64,000 nt of DNA from Huaxiibacter chinensis (lineage in GTDB: Bacteria > Pseudomonadota > Gammaproteobacteria > Enterobacterales > Enterobacteriaceae), in the NCBI RefSeq assembly GCF_022171985.1, contig NZ_JAJVHF010000002.1, positions 248,001-312,000 of the forward strand. Direction: 5' to 3'. The notes beneath the pieces are model-generated. The model searched no databases and had not been told where the DNA came from. It saw nothing but the letters and a program-made list of their open reading frames with translations. This document shows positions 46,700-60,900 of the stretch, piece after piece; the stretch's first letter is position 1, and every line of letters starts with the position of its first letter. The position numbers and the translations under genes are program-made.

Positions 46700-47214
46700 G
46701 CGTGACGTCTGAATATGTCTTACAGGGTGGAAAAGAATCCGCATTCAGTTTTACCTTGTGCCATCTTAATACCCGAAGACACATTCTTATGTGTCAGGGG
46801 AGTATTGTAGTAAGGCACTACACGCCTTTAAAATAAAGCACCGCTAACATGGTCGCCCAGTAATTCTTAAGTGCGAGATTTTTCTTAGTAATATAGAAGG
46901 ATCTCAGAGCAGGGTAGCAAACCCATCCGTGTTATCATCCATATCCCCGCTTAACAGCAGCGAAACCGGGGAAGACATACGCCTTCTCCGGGCAAACCCT
47001 CAATAATACAGACAGTTGCTTAACCATATCCAAAACGTTATTTCTGCGATCTGATGCAAAAAAAATTAATTTACCAATGTGATTAATTCGAATTTCTTTT
47101 AAATAAAGAAAAATCAATCGGGAAAATCCTTAAAACTCATTTTTGATCTTTACAATACTTTGAATAAGAATTAGCCTGCCACGAAATAATTAATTACATT
47201 TGTTCGGGCTTGTG
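46700..47214. other. AT-rich leader before cdiB
   Basis: About 510 bases without a credible ORF. No clear promoter was found, although the last 100 bases are AT-rich. A minus-strand frame (46935-47117) has no supporting features. Confidence 0.5.
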
Positions 47215-48909
47215 ATGAAAGCATGGATTTCTGACAAGGGCTTCCTGATAAGTTTATCGGTCGCTGTCGTTCTTAACATTTGCTTCGCGTTTCCTCTAAA
47301 TGCCGCACTGCTTTCACCTGCGGATCGAACAAGCATTCAGGAGCAACAGCAACAGCGACTGGATGAAAACCAGCGCCAGCGGCAGGAGCTGGAGCGTAGC
47401 ATTGTCTTGCCTCCACCCGTTAAGCCAGACAGTGTGTCCGCCCCGCGCGGCCCTTGTTTCCTCATTACGCGAATTGAGCTTTCAGGTTCAACCCTGCTTT
47501 CTGCGCCTGCCAAAAATCGGCTACTCGCGCCCTGGCTCAATCAGTGTCTTGACGTTACCCGCCTCAATAAACTCACCGATGCCGTTTCCAGTTGGTATAT
47601 CAGCCGGGGGTATATCACCAGCCGCGCCTTTTTAACCGAACAGGATCTGACCAGTGGCGTACTCCATCTGGCCGTGCTGGAAGGAAAGCTACAGCAAATT
47701 CGTCTTGAGGGGGTGCCAGCGCGCACGCTCAAGATGACGTTCCCGGGACTTGAGGGAAAAATCCTTAACCTGCGCGATATTGAACAGGGTATGGAGCAAT
47801 TAAACCGGGTGCGTAAAACACCGGTTGAAATCGAAATCCTGCCGGGGGACCAGCAAGGCTATTCGGTGGTGAATTTAACCGCCACGCCGGAATTCCCACT
47901 GACCGGTTCCGTCAGCTTTGATAACAGTGGGCAAAAAAGCACGGGGACCGGGCAACTGAACGGCGCGCTTTTCGGGAATAACCTGCTGGGGCTGGCGGAT
48001 AAGTGGTTTATCAGCGGCGGGCGCAGCAGTGATTTCTCCAACAGCGGTGATGCACAAAATTTTGCCGCCGGTGTCAGCATCCCTTACGGCTATGGCCTGC
48101 TGGATTACAGCTACAGCTGGAGCAACTACCTCAGCACGATTGATAATAATGGCTACTTCTGGCGCTCTACAGGGGATACGGAGACACACCGCCTCAACGG
48201 TTCCTGGGTGCTGTTCCGTAATGGCGATATCAAAACCGGCGTGTCGGCGGGCATCACACACCGAATCAATCACAACTACCTCAACGATGTCCTGCTGGAT
48301 ACCAGCAGCCGCAAACTCTCAAGCTTCTCACTGGGTATTAACCATACGCAAAAAGTGGCGTCCGGTGTGGCTACGTTCAATCCCGCCTTTACCCAGGGCG
48401 TGCCCTGGCTCGGGGCGGAGGACGATAACGACAAGCATGGCGACGTGCCAAAAGCAGAGTTCCGTAAATGGAGCGTGAACGGCAGTTTTCAGCGTCCCGT
48501 GGCGGACAAGCTGTGGTGGCTGACCAGCGTCTATTTTCAGTGGTCACCGGACAGACTCTACGGCAGCGAACGCCTGACGTTAGGGGGCGAAACCTCCGTG
48601 CGGGGCTACAAAGAACAGTATATCTCCGGTGATAACGGGGGCTACTGGCGAAATGAACTTAACTGGTCGCTCTTTACGCTGCCGTGGGTGGGCGATGTGG
48701 GATTGCTGGCCGCAGTCGACGGCGGCTGGCTGAAGAAAGACGGCTTTGACCGCTATGCTTCCGGCACCCTGTGGGGCGCGGCGATGGGCCTGACCACGGT
48801 TAATCGATGGGTCACCAGCCAGTTTACCGTCGGGACGCCCGTTAACTATCCGGACTGGCTGGCACCGGATCACCTCACAATTTACTACCGCGCATCAGTG
48901 GCTTTCTAA
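47215..48909 (+). CDS. cdiB: Two-partner secretion outer-membrane transporter CdiB
   Basis: 564 residues (ATG 47215; in-frame GTG 47212 and TTG 47200 are alternatives). It has a signal peptide, a Gln-rich helix plug (QEQQQQRLDENQRQRQELERS), a POTRA repeat (FLITRIELSGSTLL through VLEGKLQQIRLEG), and a 16-strand barrel ending in the aromatic C-terminal TIYYRASVAF. The ShlB/FhaC VRGY motif is present as TSVRGYKEQ. It exports the adjacent giant CdiA, whose start follows 12 bases later. Long intact frame; probably functional. Confidence 0.93.
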   Translation: MKAWISDKGFLISLSVAVVLNICFAFPLNAALLSPADRTSIQEQQQQRLDENQRQRQELERSIVLPPPVKPDSVSAPRGPCFLITRIELSGSTLLSAPAKNRLLAPWLNQCLDVTRLNKLTDAVSSWYISRGYITSRAFLTEQDLTSGVLHLAVLEGKLQQIRLEGVPARTLKMTFPGLEGKILNLRDIEQGMEQLNRVRKTPVEIEILPGDQQGYSVVNLTATPEFPLTGSVSFDNSGQKSTGTGQLNGALFGNNLLGLADKWFISGGRSSDFSNSGDAQNFAAGVSIPYGYGLLDYSYSWSNYLSTIDNNGYFWRSTGDTETHRLNGSWVLFRNGDIKTGVSAGITHRINHNYLNDVLLDTSSRKLSSFSLGINHTQKVASGVATFNPAFTQGVPWLGAEDDNDKHGDVPKAEFRKWSVNGSFQRPVADKLWWLTSVYFQWSPDRLYGSERLTLGGETSVRGYKEQYISGDNGGYWRNELNWSLFTLPWVGDVGLLAAVDGGWLKKDGFDRYASGTLWGAAMGLTTVNRWVTSQFTVGTPVNYPDWLAPDHLTIYYRASVAF

Positions 48910-48921
48910 GGGACAGGGACG

Positions 48922-51900
48922 ATGAAAAACGATCGGGTTCATTTTTCGCAACGCGCGCTTAGCATCTTACTGAGCATCCTGCTGACCACTCAGCCGCTGC
49001 TTCCTGCGGTTGCCGCCACCCTTACCCCTTCCGGCAATACGCAGCTGGATAAAGCGGCGAACGGTGTACCGGTCGTGAACATTGCCACGCCCAATCAGTC
49101 CGGCATTTCCCATAACAAATACAACGACTACAACGTGGGGAAAGAAGGGCTCATTCTCAATAACGCGACCGGGCAACTGAACCAGACTCAGCTCGGTGGC
49201 CTTATTCAAAATAACCCCAACCTGAAAGCCGGGCAGGAAGCCAAAGGTATCATTAACGAAGTCACTGGAGCGAATCGCTCAACGCTGCAGGGCTATACGG
49301 AGGTCGCCGGCAAGGCGGCCAACGTAATGGTGGCTAACCCGTACGGCATTACCTGTAACGGCTGCGGGTTTATTAATACCCCGAATGTGACACTGACCAC
49401 GGGCAAGCCGGTGCTGGATGCCAATGGACAACTGCAGTCGCTCGACGTCACAAAAGGTGCCGTCACGATTGAAGGGCAAGGGCTGGATGGCAGCCAGAAC
49501 GACGCCGTGTCGATCATCTCTCGTGCAACGGAGATCAACGCCAGTCTGCATGCTAAAGCGTTAACCGTCATCGCCGGTGCCAATAGGGTAGCGGCGGATG
49601 GCAGCGTGAGTGCGCTTCAGGGTGAAGGCAACGCGCCGAAGGTGGCGATAGATACCGGGGCGCTGGGCGGAATGTACGCTAACCGCATTCATCTGGTGTC
49701 CAGCGAAAAAGGCCTCGGCGTTAACCTGGGGAATCTGAATGCCCGCCAGGGGGATATTCAGCTTGATGCCAGCGGCAGGCTGACGGTGTCGAACAGTCTC
49801 GCCTCCGGATCGATAACGGCAAAGGGCGCGGGGGTGACGTTAGCCGGTAGCCATCAGGCTGGTGGCGCGCTGAACGTAAGCAGTTCGCAGGATATGGCGC
49901 TGAACAACAGCACCCTGGCAAGCGGCAGCGAAATGCGGCTTTCCAGCGAAGGAAAACTGCAGAGTGCGGGTGGCGGCACCAACAGTACCGGTCCGCTGAC
50001 AATCAGCAGCGGTCAGGAGATGGTGCTTGATAACACGGCGCTGGTCTCAAAGGGCACCGCCGGGCTGGAGAGTAAAAGTACCCTGACCATGAATGGTGGG
50101 GGCATTGCCGCACAAGGCGGGGCGTTAAGCGTAGCCGCGAAGCAGGGCATGGCGCTCACGAACAGCACGTTGACAAGCCAGGCAAACGCCACGCTGGCAA
50201 CGGACGGAAACCTGTCACAGCGCGGCGGCAGCATCACCAGCAAGGGCGACCTTAAGGTGACCGCCGGGCAGGATATCGGTCTGGTGAACAGCCGGATCGG
50301 CAGTGACGCCAGCGTGGCGCTGACCAGTCAGGGCGGGCTGTCGGCGTCGTCAGGCACCCTCACCGCGGGTCATCGTCTTGACCTGAACGGGGGGCAGATT
50401 GCACTGGACCAACAGAGCCGTGTTGATGCTCAGGAAGATATGCGCCTGGCGGGCAATCAGGTCACCAGCCAGGCACAGATCAATGCGGGTCACGATCTCA
50501 CCTTAACCGGCAGCACGGTGACTCACAGCGGTCAGATGGCTGCAAAAGGGCGTCTCGCGGTGACCGCAGACGAACTGAATAACGGCGGTACCCTGCAGGG
50601 CAGCGACGTCTCGTTGCAGGGCAAGGGCATCACCAACAGCGGCACGCTGCAAAGCGGGGGACAGCTCAGTCTGACTGCCGACAGGCTGGCACAGCAGGGG
50701 ATCTTAAGCGCACAAGGTGACATCAATGTGGTGGCGGGCACTGCCCTGCGTAACACCGGTAGCCTGCTTTCGGAGGGAGGACTTACCGTCAGGGCCGGCA
50801 CGCTGGAGCAGCAGGGAATCCTGTCCGGCGCGAAATCGCTTGTGGTCAACGCCGACACGCTGAGCAGCGGTCAGAACGCCCGTACCACCAGTGCGGGCAA
50901 TGTCCAGTTGAATGCAACCCAAAGTGCCGACCTTAACGGGCAGACCGATGCGGGCGGCGCCTTAACCGTCACGACTGACCAGCTTACCACCCAGAAGGAT
51001 GCGCACCTGCAGAGCGAAACGACGCTTACCCTGCAGGCAGGCCGCGCCGAACTGAAGGGCACCCAGGCGGCAAAAGGGGCCCTGTCTGCAACGGCAAACA
51101 CGCTGACCCACAGCGGCAAATCCACTGGATCCACCCTGAATCTGCTGGCGTCCGGGGATATGACAAACGCCGGAGAGTTAACCGCGAATGAGATTACCCT
51201 GAGCGGCAGTAACCTTACCCAGGGCGGCAGTGCAGAAGCCGATCGCATTACCCTGACTGCGCCTCAGGCCATAACCAATACCGGTTCGCTGATCGCAGAT
51301 ACGCTGTCGCTCAGCGGAGCGTCGCTCACAAACAGCGGGTTGCTTCAGGGAAGCCATCTGCTCAGTCTGCAGACCGGCTCGCTCACGAACGTTGCAGGCG
51401 GATCGCTTTACAGCAAGCAGGATCTGACTCTGGATATCCCGGCGCTGGATAACCGGGGCCTGATCACGACGGATGGTGCGCTATGGCTGAAGGGCGATAC
51501 GCTGACAAGCCAGGGGGAAATTAACGGCGTCAATCTGCGCAGCGATTATCGCAGCGTGAACAACCTCGGGACGGGGCGACTGCTGGCTGATAACACCCTC
51601 ATCCTCAATGGCGCAACGCTGAACAACAGCGGTCTGATGGCTGCCGACAGCGTGCAGATAGCCTCGGGCGACCTGCAAAATGCCGGAGAGGTGCAGGGCA
51701 ACCACGCCCTGACGCTTGATGCCGCGTCGGTGTCAAACAGCGGTGTGCTGCACAGCAATGGCGCACTGGATCTTCAGGGGGTTGCGCTTACCAACACCGG
51801 CGAGCTCAGTGCCACCACGTTGTTGCTGAACCTGACCCGCCAGGCCACTAACGGCGCGGACGGACGGATCATTGGCCGGGACGGCGTCACCGTGACCGCA

Positions 51901-54900
51901 CCCGAAATGAATAACACCGGGCTCATCGCTGGCACTGATTTGCAGCTGACGAGCGCGTCGATCGCCAACGGCGGTACGCTGCAGGGAACGCGTTCTCTGA
52001 CGGCAACGGGCACGCAACTCACCAACCAGCAAACGGGCATGCTGTTATCCGGCGGCACCCTGGCGCTGCGTAATACCACGCTCACGAATGCGGGCTTACT
52101 GCAGGGCAAAACGCTCAATCTCGCCACCGGTGACTGGATAAACAGCGGCAACGCACTGGGTGAGGATGGCATAACCGCCACGCTGGACGGTGCGCTGACC
52201 AACAGCGGCAAAATATTAAGTCAGCAAAAGGTGGACGTGAAGGCCGCCAGTACGGATAACCGAAACCAGTTGCTGGCAAAAGTACTCACGCTGCAGGGCG
52301 ATTTGAAGAACAGCGGTCTTCTGCAGGGCAGCAACACGCTGACCTGGTCGGGTAATACCTTCGTTAACCAGTCTCAGGGGCAGGTGACGGGCGGCGATAC
52401 CTTGACGCTGACCGGGAAAAATATCCTCAGTGACGGGGCTCTCCAGGGGCGCAACACCACGCTGGACGCGCAGACGCTGGCTAACCACGGTGCGGTACAG
52501 GCACTGGATGCGTTGACGCTGACAAGCACCGGCAGGCTGGACAACACCGGGGCGTTACTCAGTCAGGATCGGTTTACGCTGACGGCAGGGCAACTCTTTA
52601 ATGACGGGCAACTGGCAGGTAAGGCGCTGACGCTGAACGCGCTTCAGCTCACTAACACCGGCATGGTGCAGGGTAACGATAGTCTGGATCTCACCACCCG
52701 CACGTTAGTGAACAGTCACACCGGGCAGGTGGTGAGCGGCAGTGGTCTGGATCTCACGCTCGACCATCTGGATAACGCCGGTTTATTGCTGGTGAACGAG
52801 GGGTTAACCCTGCGGAGCCAGGACCTGATTAACCGGGGCGATATTCAGGCGAAGGATCTCAACATCGCGCTGGACAACGCGCTGACCAACCAGGGCAATC
52901 TGGTCGCCCTTGAGAACGCAACGCTCAGTGCAACTACGGGCAGTAATAACGGTACGGTGGCCGGTAAAACGCTGACGCTGACGGGCACGGAATGGCATAA
53001 CAGCGGCCTGGTCCAGGGAAGCAACGCCATTGAGGTGACGGCTGATCGCTTTATCAACGAACTGAGCGGAACATGGCTTTCCGGCGGCGGGTTGATTCTG
53101 AACGGCGGGCAGCTTACCAGCGCCGGTACGCTTCAGGGCTCAACGGTCAAAATGACGGGCGCCACGCTCACCAACAGTGGCACCCTCAACGGGCTGGCAG
53201 GGTTAACCGGTACGTTCAGCGGGGCGATAAACAATACCGGGCTGCTACAGAGTGGCGGCACTACGACACTCTCCGCCGATGTGCTGACCAATCCGGGGCG
53301 CATCATGAGCGGCACATTGTCGCTCAGCGCCCGCGATCTTAATAACAGCGGGCTCTGGCAGGGGACCCGGGGGCTGACGGTCACCGGCGATACGCTTACC
53401 ACCGGCGCCGCGTCACGTACGCTCACGGGCGGCTTGCTGTCGCTGGATGCCGGACAGCTGTCCACGCAGGGGACACTCCAGGGGAATGGGGTGGAGGTCA
53501 GCGCGACGGGCTGGACGCACGGCGGGTCGCTGCTCAGTCAGGACGTATTCACGGTGAACACCGCTGGCACGCTCACCTCGACCGGTTCACTGATGAGCGC
53601 GGGCGCGGCCGATATCAACGCGCAGACCCTGGATAACCGGGGCCAGCTTCTCAGCGAAGGTGACGTGACGCTGGGCGGTAATGTGCTTAAAAACAGCGGA
53701 ACAGTACAGGGCAAAAGCCTGACGCTTTCGCAGAACAGCGTCAATAACCAGGGAACCTTAACCGGCCTGGAGAGCCTGACGCTGAAGGCGCAGCAGCGGC
53801 TGATGGCACGCATGGCGATGGCGGTGCCACAGCAGGAACTGATCAACGGCGCGGGCGGAAAACTCCTCACCCAGGGGACGCTTGTAGTCACCTCCGGCAC
53901 GGTCACCAACGCAGGCAGCTGGCAGGGGCAAAATATTCTTCTTAACGCCCGGTCGCTGGCGAACAGCGGGGCTGTCCAGAGTGCTGATGCACTGCAGATG
54001 ATCCTGGCAGATACGCTCACCTCCGGCGTCGACAGCAAAATCACCGCGCTGGGTACAGCCACGCTGCAGGCCGCCGCACTGACGAACCAGGGGCAATGGG
54101 CAGCGAAAAACCTGACGCTGAAAGGAGGCTCACTCAGCAACAGCGGCGCCATCAGCGGGGTTAATGGTCTGACGCTCAGTCAGACAGGAGCCGTTAGCCA
54201 GCAGGCGAGCGGGACGATGCTGACCGGCGGTGCGCTGAACATCAGCGCCGCATCGGTGGCCAGCGAGGGCAAAATTCAGGGCGCAACGCTCGGCATCACC
54301 ACGGGCGCGCTGACCAATAATGGACGTTTGCAGGGCGACAATGGCGCGGACCTGAGGCTCAGCGGAACGCTGACCAATGATTCCGCTGGCGAAATCGTCA
54401 GCCGGGGTGGCCTGACGGTGACGACACCCGCGCTGTTTAATTACGGCCTGATTCAGGGCGGGGGCGAAACGCGTTTGACCGCAACCTCGCAGGCGCGTAA
54501 CGACGGTAAATTGCTCTCCGGCGCCCGTCTGACACTCGTTACGCCGCAGTACAGCGGTACGGGCTGGTTACAGGCCACCGATCTGATCCTGAATGCGGCT
54601 AACGCCACCAGTGGCGGCACCTGGGTTGCAGATCGCGCCACGCTGACCGGCACAACATTTAACAACCAGGGCATTACTCAGGCGGGCCAGCTGACGGTCA
54701 ACTACAACCAGCTGACCAACAGCGGGACGCTGCTGGGCAACACCCAACTGAACATTAGCGCCGACCAGGTGACCCAAAGCGCAGGCGGTAAGCTGCTGAG
54801 CGGCGGCGACCTGTGGCTTCAAAGTAAAGGGCTGGATGTCGTCGGCCAACTGGTGTCACTGGGTAATCTGACCCTGGAGCTGGCGAACGCGTTTACCACT

Positions 54901-57900
54901 AAAACCGCTGTGGCTGCCGGGAAAACCCTGACCATCAACAGTGGCGGAACCTTAGACAACCAGAGTGTGCTGCAGGGGCAGGCGGTGAATCTGAATGCCG
55001 CCGGGCAACTGATTAACAACGGACAAATCACCACCGGCACGGGCGCCAGCACCTTCACCGGCAGCACCGTAGCGCTGAATGCGACAGGGTCAGTGCAGGG
55101 GGGCGGGGATATCAACGTCACCAGCCGTGGCAATATCACGGTTGACGGGTTTACCGGCACGCGCGGCTCACTGACCCTGAGCGCGCCAGGCTCTATCATC
55201 AATACGGCGCTGCTGTATGCAGCGAACAATCTGGCGCTTTATGCCGACAGCATTACCAACCAGCGTGGCGACATCATGGCGGGTCATAACCTGTGGATGC
55301 AGCGGGATGCTGCCGGGAATGCCAATAGCCAGGTGGTGAATACGTCAGGGAATATTGAGACCCAGGACGGTGATATTACGATCAGGACTGGTCATCTCCT
55401 TAATCAACGTGAAGGAATGGAAGTCACTACTGAAAATCACCCGGTCCCCGCAGAAAGCTGGATGACGGGTGAGTCATTTATCGAGGTTCCGATTTCAGCA
55501 TTGACTGAGGGTAGTTACGGCTATTATTCAAAACTAGAGCGTTGGGAAACCGGTAGCTGTAGTGGTGGGCAAAATGGTGGGTGTAATTATCACGAGGCGA
55601 TGCGTTATTACTACGCTCCCTTTGAGGAGTCTGCTACACAAAAATTTCTGCTTTCCAGTAAATTAACAACTATTACTGGCGAGAAAAATGCTCCGGCGCG
55701 CATACAATCCGGGCGTAATATTGAATTTCAGGCAAATACTCTTGATAACCACGCGAGCAATATTATTGCTGAAAAAAACATAAGTCTTACAGGAAGCACA
55801 CTCAATAATCAAAGCTGGCAAGATGGTGTTCAAAACGAATATCTGGTTTATACCTATGCTTCAAAAACAAACAATGTGAAGCCAAAGTATGCAAAGAACC
55901 AGTTGTCTGAAGGCAAAAACCTTAGTTTTAAAAATGATACTGTTACTTTTGCTTTAAGCGGTCATGATACGTCGTTCGAGGCGGGTAACGTATACCGCGC
56001 CGTCATCCAGGCAGGTGGTAACGTCACCGCTAACTTCACCAGCAACATCAGCAATACAAATACCACCTCAAACGCGGGTAGTGTCAGTCATGTCATCTCC
56101 ACGCCAACGCTGAACTCGCTCAGCAATCAGACCCTCGGCAGTGCCGTACAAAAGCAGAGCCTGGCGAATACCGGCACCGTGGCGGTGAATTCACCGCAGT
56201 GGAACGATCAGTTGCAGGATGCCCTGCAACAGCTCAACGGCGGTGGAACACTGGACAGCAGTGGTGCAGAGAACGCGGCGCTCAGTTCGATTTCCACCAC
56301 GCAGAAAGGCAAAGCCAATCTCGGTAAAGCCAGCGAAATGGTCAATGCAGGCGTCAGCGCAGCCGATCTCAGTCAGGTCAAAGGCAGCAACGGAGGTGAG
56401 CATCAGGCTCAGCGCGTAGATACCAGCGCTTATCCCCTGCCGTCGGGAGACAATGGCTATTTCGTCGTCTCCGATAATCCTAAAAGCCCGTATCTGATCA
56501 GCGTTAACCCAAAACTGAACACGCTCGGGCAGCTCGATCCAGCGCTGTTTAACGATTTGAATGCGATGCTTGGCGTCAAACCGACTTCACAGCCGCAGCA
56601 GGAGACGCGTGTCGCCTTTACCGACGAAAAGCAGTTCCTCGGTTCGTCATATATGTTGGGCCGTCTGAATCTCAATCCGGATTATGATTACCGCTTCCTG
56701 GGTGATGCAGCGTTTGATACCCGGTATGTTTCAAACGTGATGCTCAACCAGACAGGTAACCGTTACCTGAACGGTATAGGCTCCGATCTGGATCAGATGC
56801 GCTATCTGATGGATAACGCCGCAGCGGCGCAGCAATCGCTGGGCCTGCAGTTTGGCGTGTCGCTCTCAGCAGATCAAATTGCCGCACTCGACCATAGTCT
56901 TCTGTGGTGGGAAAAAGCGACCATCAACGGTGAAACGGTGATGGTGCCGAAACTCTACCTGTCGCCGAAGGACGTCACCGTCAACAATGGCAGCGTGATT
57001 GCGGGCAACAACGTCACGCTGAAGAGCGGGAGTATCACTAACAGCGGCAGTTCACTGCTGGCGAAGAATAATCTGACGCTCGACAGTCAGAACAGCATCA
57101 GTAACCTCAACAATGGCCTGATGAACGCAGGCGGCGATCTCAATCTCAGCGCTATCGGTGATATCAATAACATCAGTTCGACCATCAGCGGCAAAACGGT
57201 TCAGCTTGAAAGTCTGGACGGCAGCATTAACAACCTGACCCAAGTTGAACAGATCGATATCAACGCCAAAGGGAAGTACAGCAACATCAGCCTGAAGGAC
57301 ACGATCCTGGGCAATACGGCATCAATTACCGCGCAGGATGGCCTTTCACTCGGGGCGGGAAAAAATATCACTATAACCGGTGCGGGGCTGGCATCTGGTG
57401 GCGATATGCTGCTGAACGCGTGGGGCGATATTGCCGTTAATGCGAATCAGATAAACGACGCGTACAGCTCAAGTCAGGCAAAAACCAGCCGATCATCCGT
57501 GAAATACCAGGGAAGTACCGTCACCGCCGGGGGAAATCTGGTGATGAATGCCGGGCGCGATCTTGATTTGAGCGCCAGCGATCTCAACGCGGGCGGTAGC
57601 GCAGGATTAAGCGCGGGTAACAACCTCAACCTGAACGCAGCCAGTACCAGCGAAAGCAGCGGTCAGGGGAAAAGCGAGTCCCACAGTACGGGACTCGATC
57701 GCACCACGATTTCGGCGGGCGATAATCTGGTCCTGAAAGCCGGACAGGATATCAATGCTCAGGCTGCCGCACTGGCTGCGGAGAACAACGTTGGGCTGCA
57801 GGCCGGCCGCGACGTGAATCTTGCCGCGGAGGAAACCACCCAGGGCGACAGCTATAAAGCGAGCAAGAAAACGGTGATTAACGAGTCGGTACGCCAGCAG

Positions 57901-60900
57901 GGGACCGAGATTGCCAGCGGCGGTGATACCACTATTATCGCCGGACGTGACGTAACAACCGAAGCCGCGCAGGTAACCACGAAAGGCGACATTGGCGTAG
58001 CGGCGGGGCGTGATGTTAATCTCAATACCGCCACCGAAAGTGACTATTACTTCAAAGAGCAGACCAAAACCAAAAGCGGTTTCCTCAGCAAGAAAAAGAC
58101 CCACACTATTGAGGAGAACAGCGCCACGCGTGAAGCGGGCACCCTGCTGAGTGGTGATAACGTGTCGGTCTCGGCAGGTAACAATCTGCTGGTGTCAGGT
58201 TCGGCTGTAGCGGGTGATGGCGATGTCCGGCTTAAGGCAGGCAACAACGTTGATATCGTGGCTGCCACCAATAGCGATACGTCGTGGCGCTTTAAGGAAG
58301 AGAAAAAATCAGGCCTGATGGGGACCGGCGGGATTGGTTTCACCATTGGCAGCAGTAAAAGTACCCACGATCTGCGTGAGAAAGGGACCACCCAGAGTCA
58401 GAGCTTCAGTACCGTGGGCTCGACGGGCGGTAGCGTGGACATTGCCGCAGGCAATCAGGCCCATATCGGCGGCGCAGATCTTATCGCCGCGAAGGATTTA
58501 AGCCTCAGCGGCAACAGCGTCATCATCGAGCCGGGGCATGACAAGCGCACCCGCGATGAAACCTTTGAACAGAAGAAGAGCGGGCTGACGGTGGCGCTTT
58601 CCGGCACGGTCGGCAGTGCAGTGAACAATGCTGTCACCGCAGCGCAGGACACCAAAGAGCAAAGTGACGGACGGCTGAAAGCCCTTCAGGCGACCAAAAC
58701 GGTGCTGTCCGGTGTGCAGGCCGGGCAGGCAGCGGATTTGGCAGCAACCACTGGCGATCCGAACGCTCTTGGAGTCAGCCTCTCACTGACGACCCAGAAG
58801 TCAAAATCACAACAGCACGCCGAAAGTGATGCGGTGGCGGGCAGCACGCTGAATGCAGGTAATAACCTGTCCATCACCGCGAGCGGCCAAAACAAAGGCG
58901 CGAACAGCGGCGACATCGTGATTGCCGGCAGCCAGCTGAAAGCCGGTGGCGACACCGTGCTGGATGCGCAGAACGATATTTTGCTGTCGGGCGCGGCGAA
59001 CACCCAAAAAACCAGCGGCAAGAACAGCAGCAGCGGTGGCGGCGTGGGCGTGAGCATCGGGGGCGGGGGTAACGGCGCGGGTATCAGCATTTTCGCCAAC
59101 GTTAACGCTGCACACGGCAAAGATAAAGGCAACGGCACCGACTGGACCGAAACCACCCTCGACAGCGGTAAAACCGTCACCCTCACAAGCGGGCACGACA
59201 CCGTGCTCAACGGCGCCCAGGTGAACGGCAATAAAATCGTGGCGGATGTCGGGCACGATCTGCTGATGGGCAGCCAGCAGAATAATAACGACTACGATAG
59301 CAAGCAGACCAGCGTCGCAGCAGGGGGCAGCTTCACCTTTGGTACTATGTCCGGTTCAGGCTACATCAACGCCAGCCAGGACAAGATGAAGAGCCGCTTT
59401 GATTCCGTGGCAGAACAAACCGGGCTGTACGCCGGGGACGGCGGTTTCGATATCACGGTGGGTCACCATACCCAACTTGATGGCGCGGTTATCGCCTCCA
59501 CCGCCACAGCGGACAAAAACAGCCTCGATACCGGGACGCTGGGCTTCAGCGACATCCGCAACGAAGCCGACTTCAAAACCTCGCACTCCGGTATCAGCCT
59601 GAGCGGCGGCGGCAGCTTCGGGGAAAAATCCCAGGGCAACATGCCGGGCGGGATGATCTCCGCAGCAGGTAACAGCGGGCATGCGGAAGGAACGACCCAG
59701 GCCGCCGTGGCAGAGGGCTCTATCACCATTCGTGATAAGAATAACCAGCAGCAGGACATTGCCGGGCTGAGCCGCGACACCGTGCATGCCAATAACAGCA
59801 TCGGCCCAATCTTCGACAAGGAGAAAGAGCAGAACCGGCTAAATGAAATCGGGATGATCAGCGATATTGGCAGTCAGGTAGCGGATATTGCCAAAACGCA
59901 GGGTGAGCTGAACGCGCTGAAGGCGGCTCAGGAAAAATACGGTGCACTTCCGGCGAACGCGACAGAGGAACAACGCCAGGTGTATCTTGCGGGTCTGCGT
60001 AACACTAAGATTTACAAAGAAAAAATAGAAGAGTACGGCACCGGCAGCGACATGCAGCGCGGCATCCAGGCGGCCACTGCAGCACTCCAGGGACTGGCGG
60101 GCGGTAATATTGCGGGTGCGCTGGCGGGGGCTTCAGCCCCGGAACTGGCGAACATCATCGGACACCATGCGGGCATTAATGACGACGAGGCGGCAAAAGC
60201 GATTGCCCATGCCATCCTCGGCGGCGTAACCGCAGCCCTTCAGGGCAACAGTGCCGCAGCAGGCGCAGTGGGCGCCGCTTCCGGCGAACTGGTTGCGACA
60301 GCGATTGCCAGACAGCTCTATCCGGACACAGACCCGTCGAAGCTGACGGAAGACCAGAAGCAGACCGTGAGTGCGCTGGCGTCTGTTTCAGCGGGTATAG
60401 CTGGTGGGATTGCTGGAGGAAATACGGCTGGTGCGGCGGCCGGGGCCAGTGCAGGGAAGAATGCGATTGAGAATAACTTCTTGAGCGTCAGTGATAAGAC
60501 TGAGCTTGAAATAGCGAAGCGGAAACTCAACAGCAAGGATCCGGCTGAAAGGGATAAAGCTCAGAAAACCATCAATGATCTGCGTGAAAAGGATATCGCC
60601 AGCGACCAGAAGGTCATTGATGCCTGTGGCAACGGAAATGCCGGAAGTGCTGCCTGTGCCGGTGCAAGGCTGGAAGTAATAGCCGCTAAAGGTGAGTACG
60701 AAACCGGGCCTTATGACTCGAAGATAAGCCAGAAGTATGCTGACTCTTACGGCCAGATAGTTAACCTGCTGAATATCACCAGTGTTGATGCACAGAATCA
60801 GCAGCAGGTGAAAGATGCCATGGTCAACTACACAATGACTCAGCTTGGCCTGGATAAAGCTACAGCGGAGGCATATGTAGAAACCTATGATGGGATGAAG

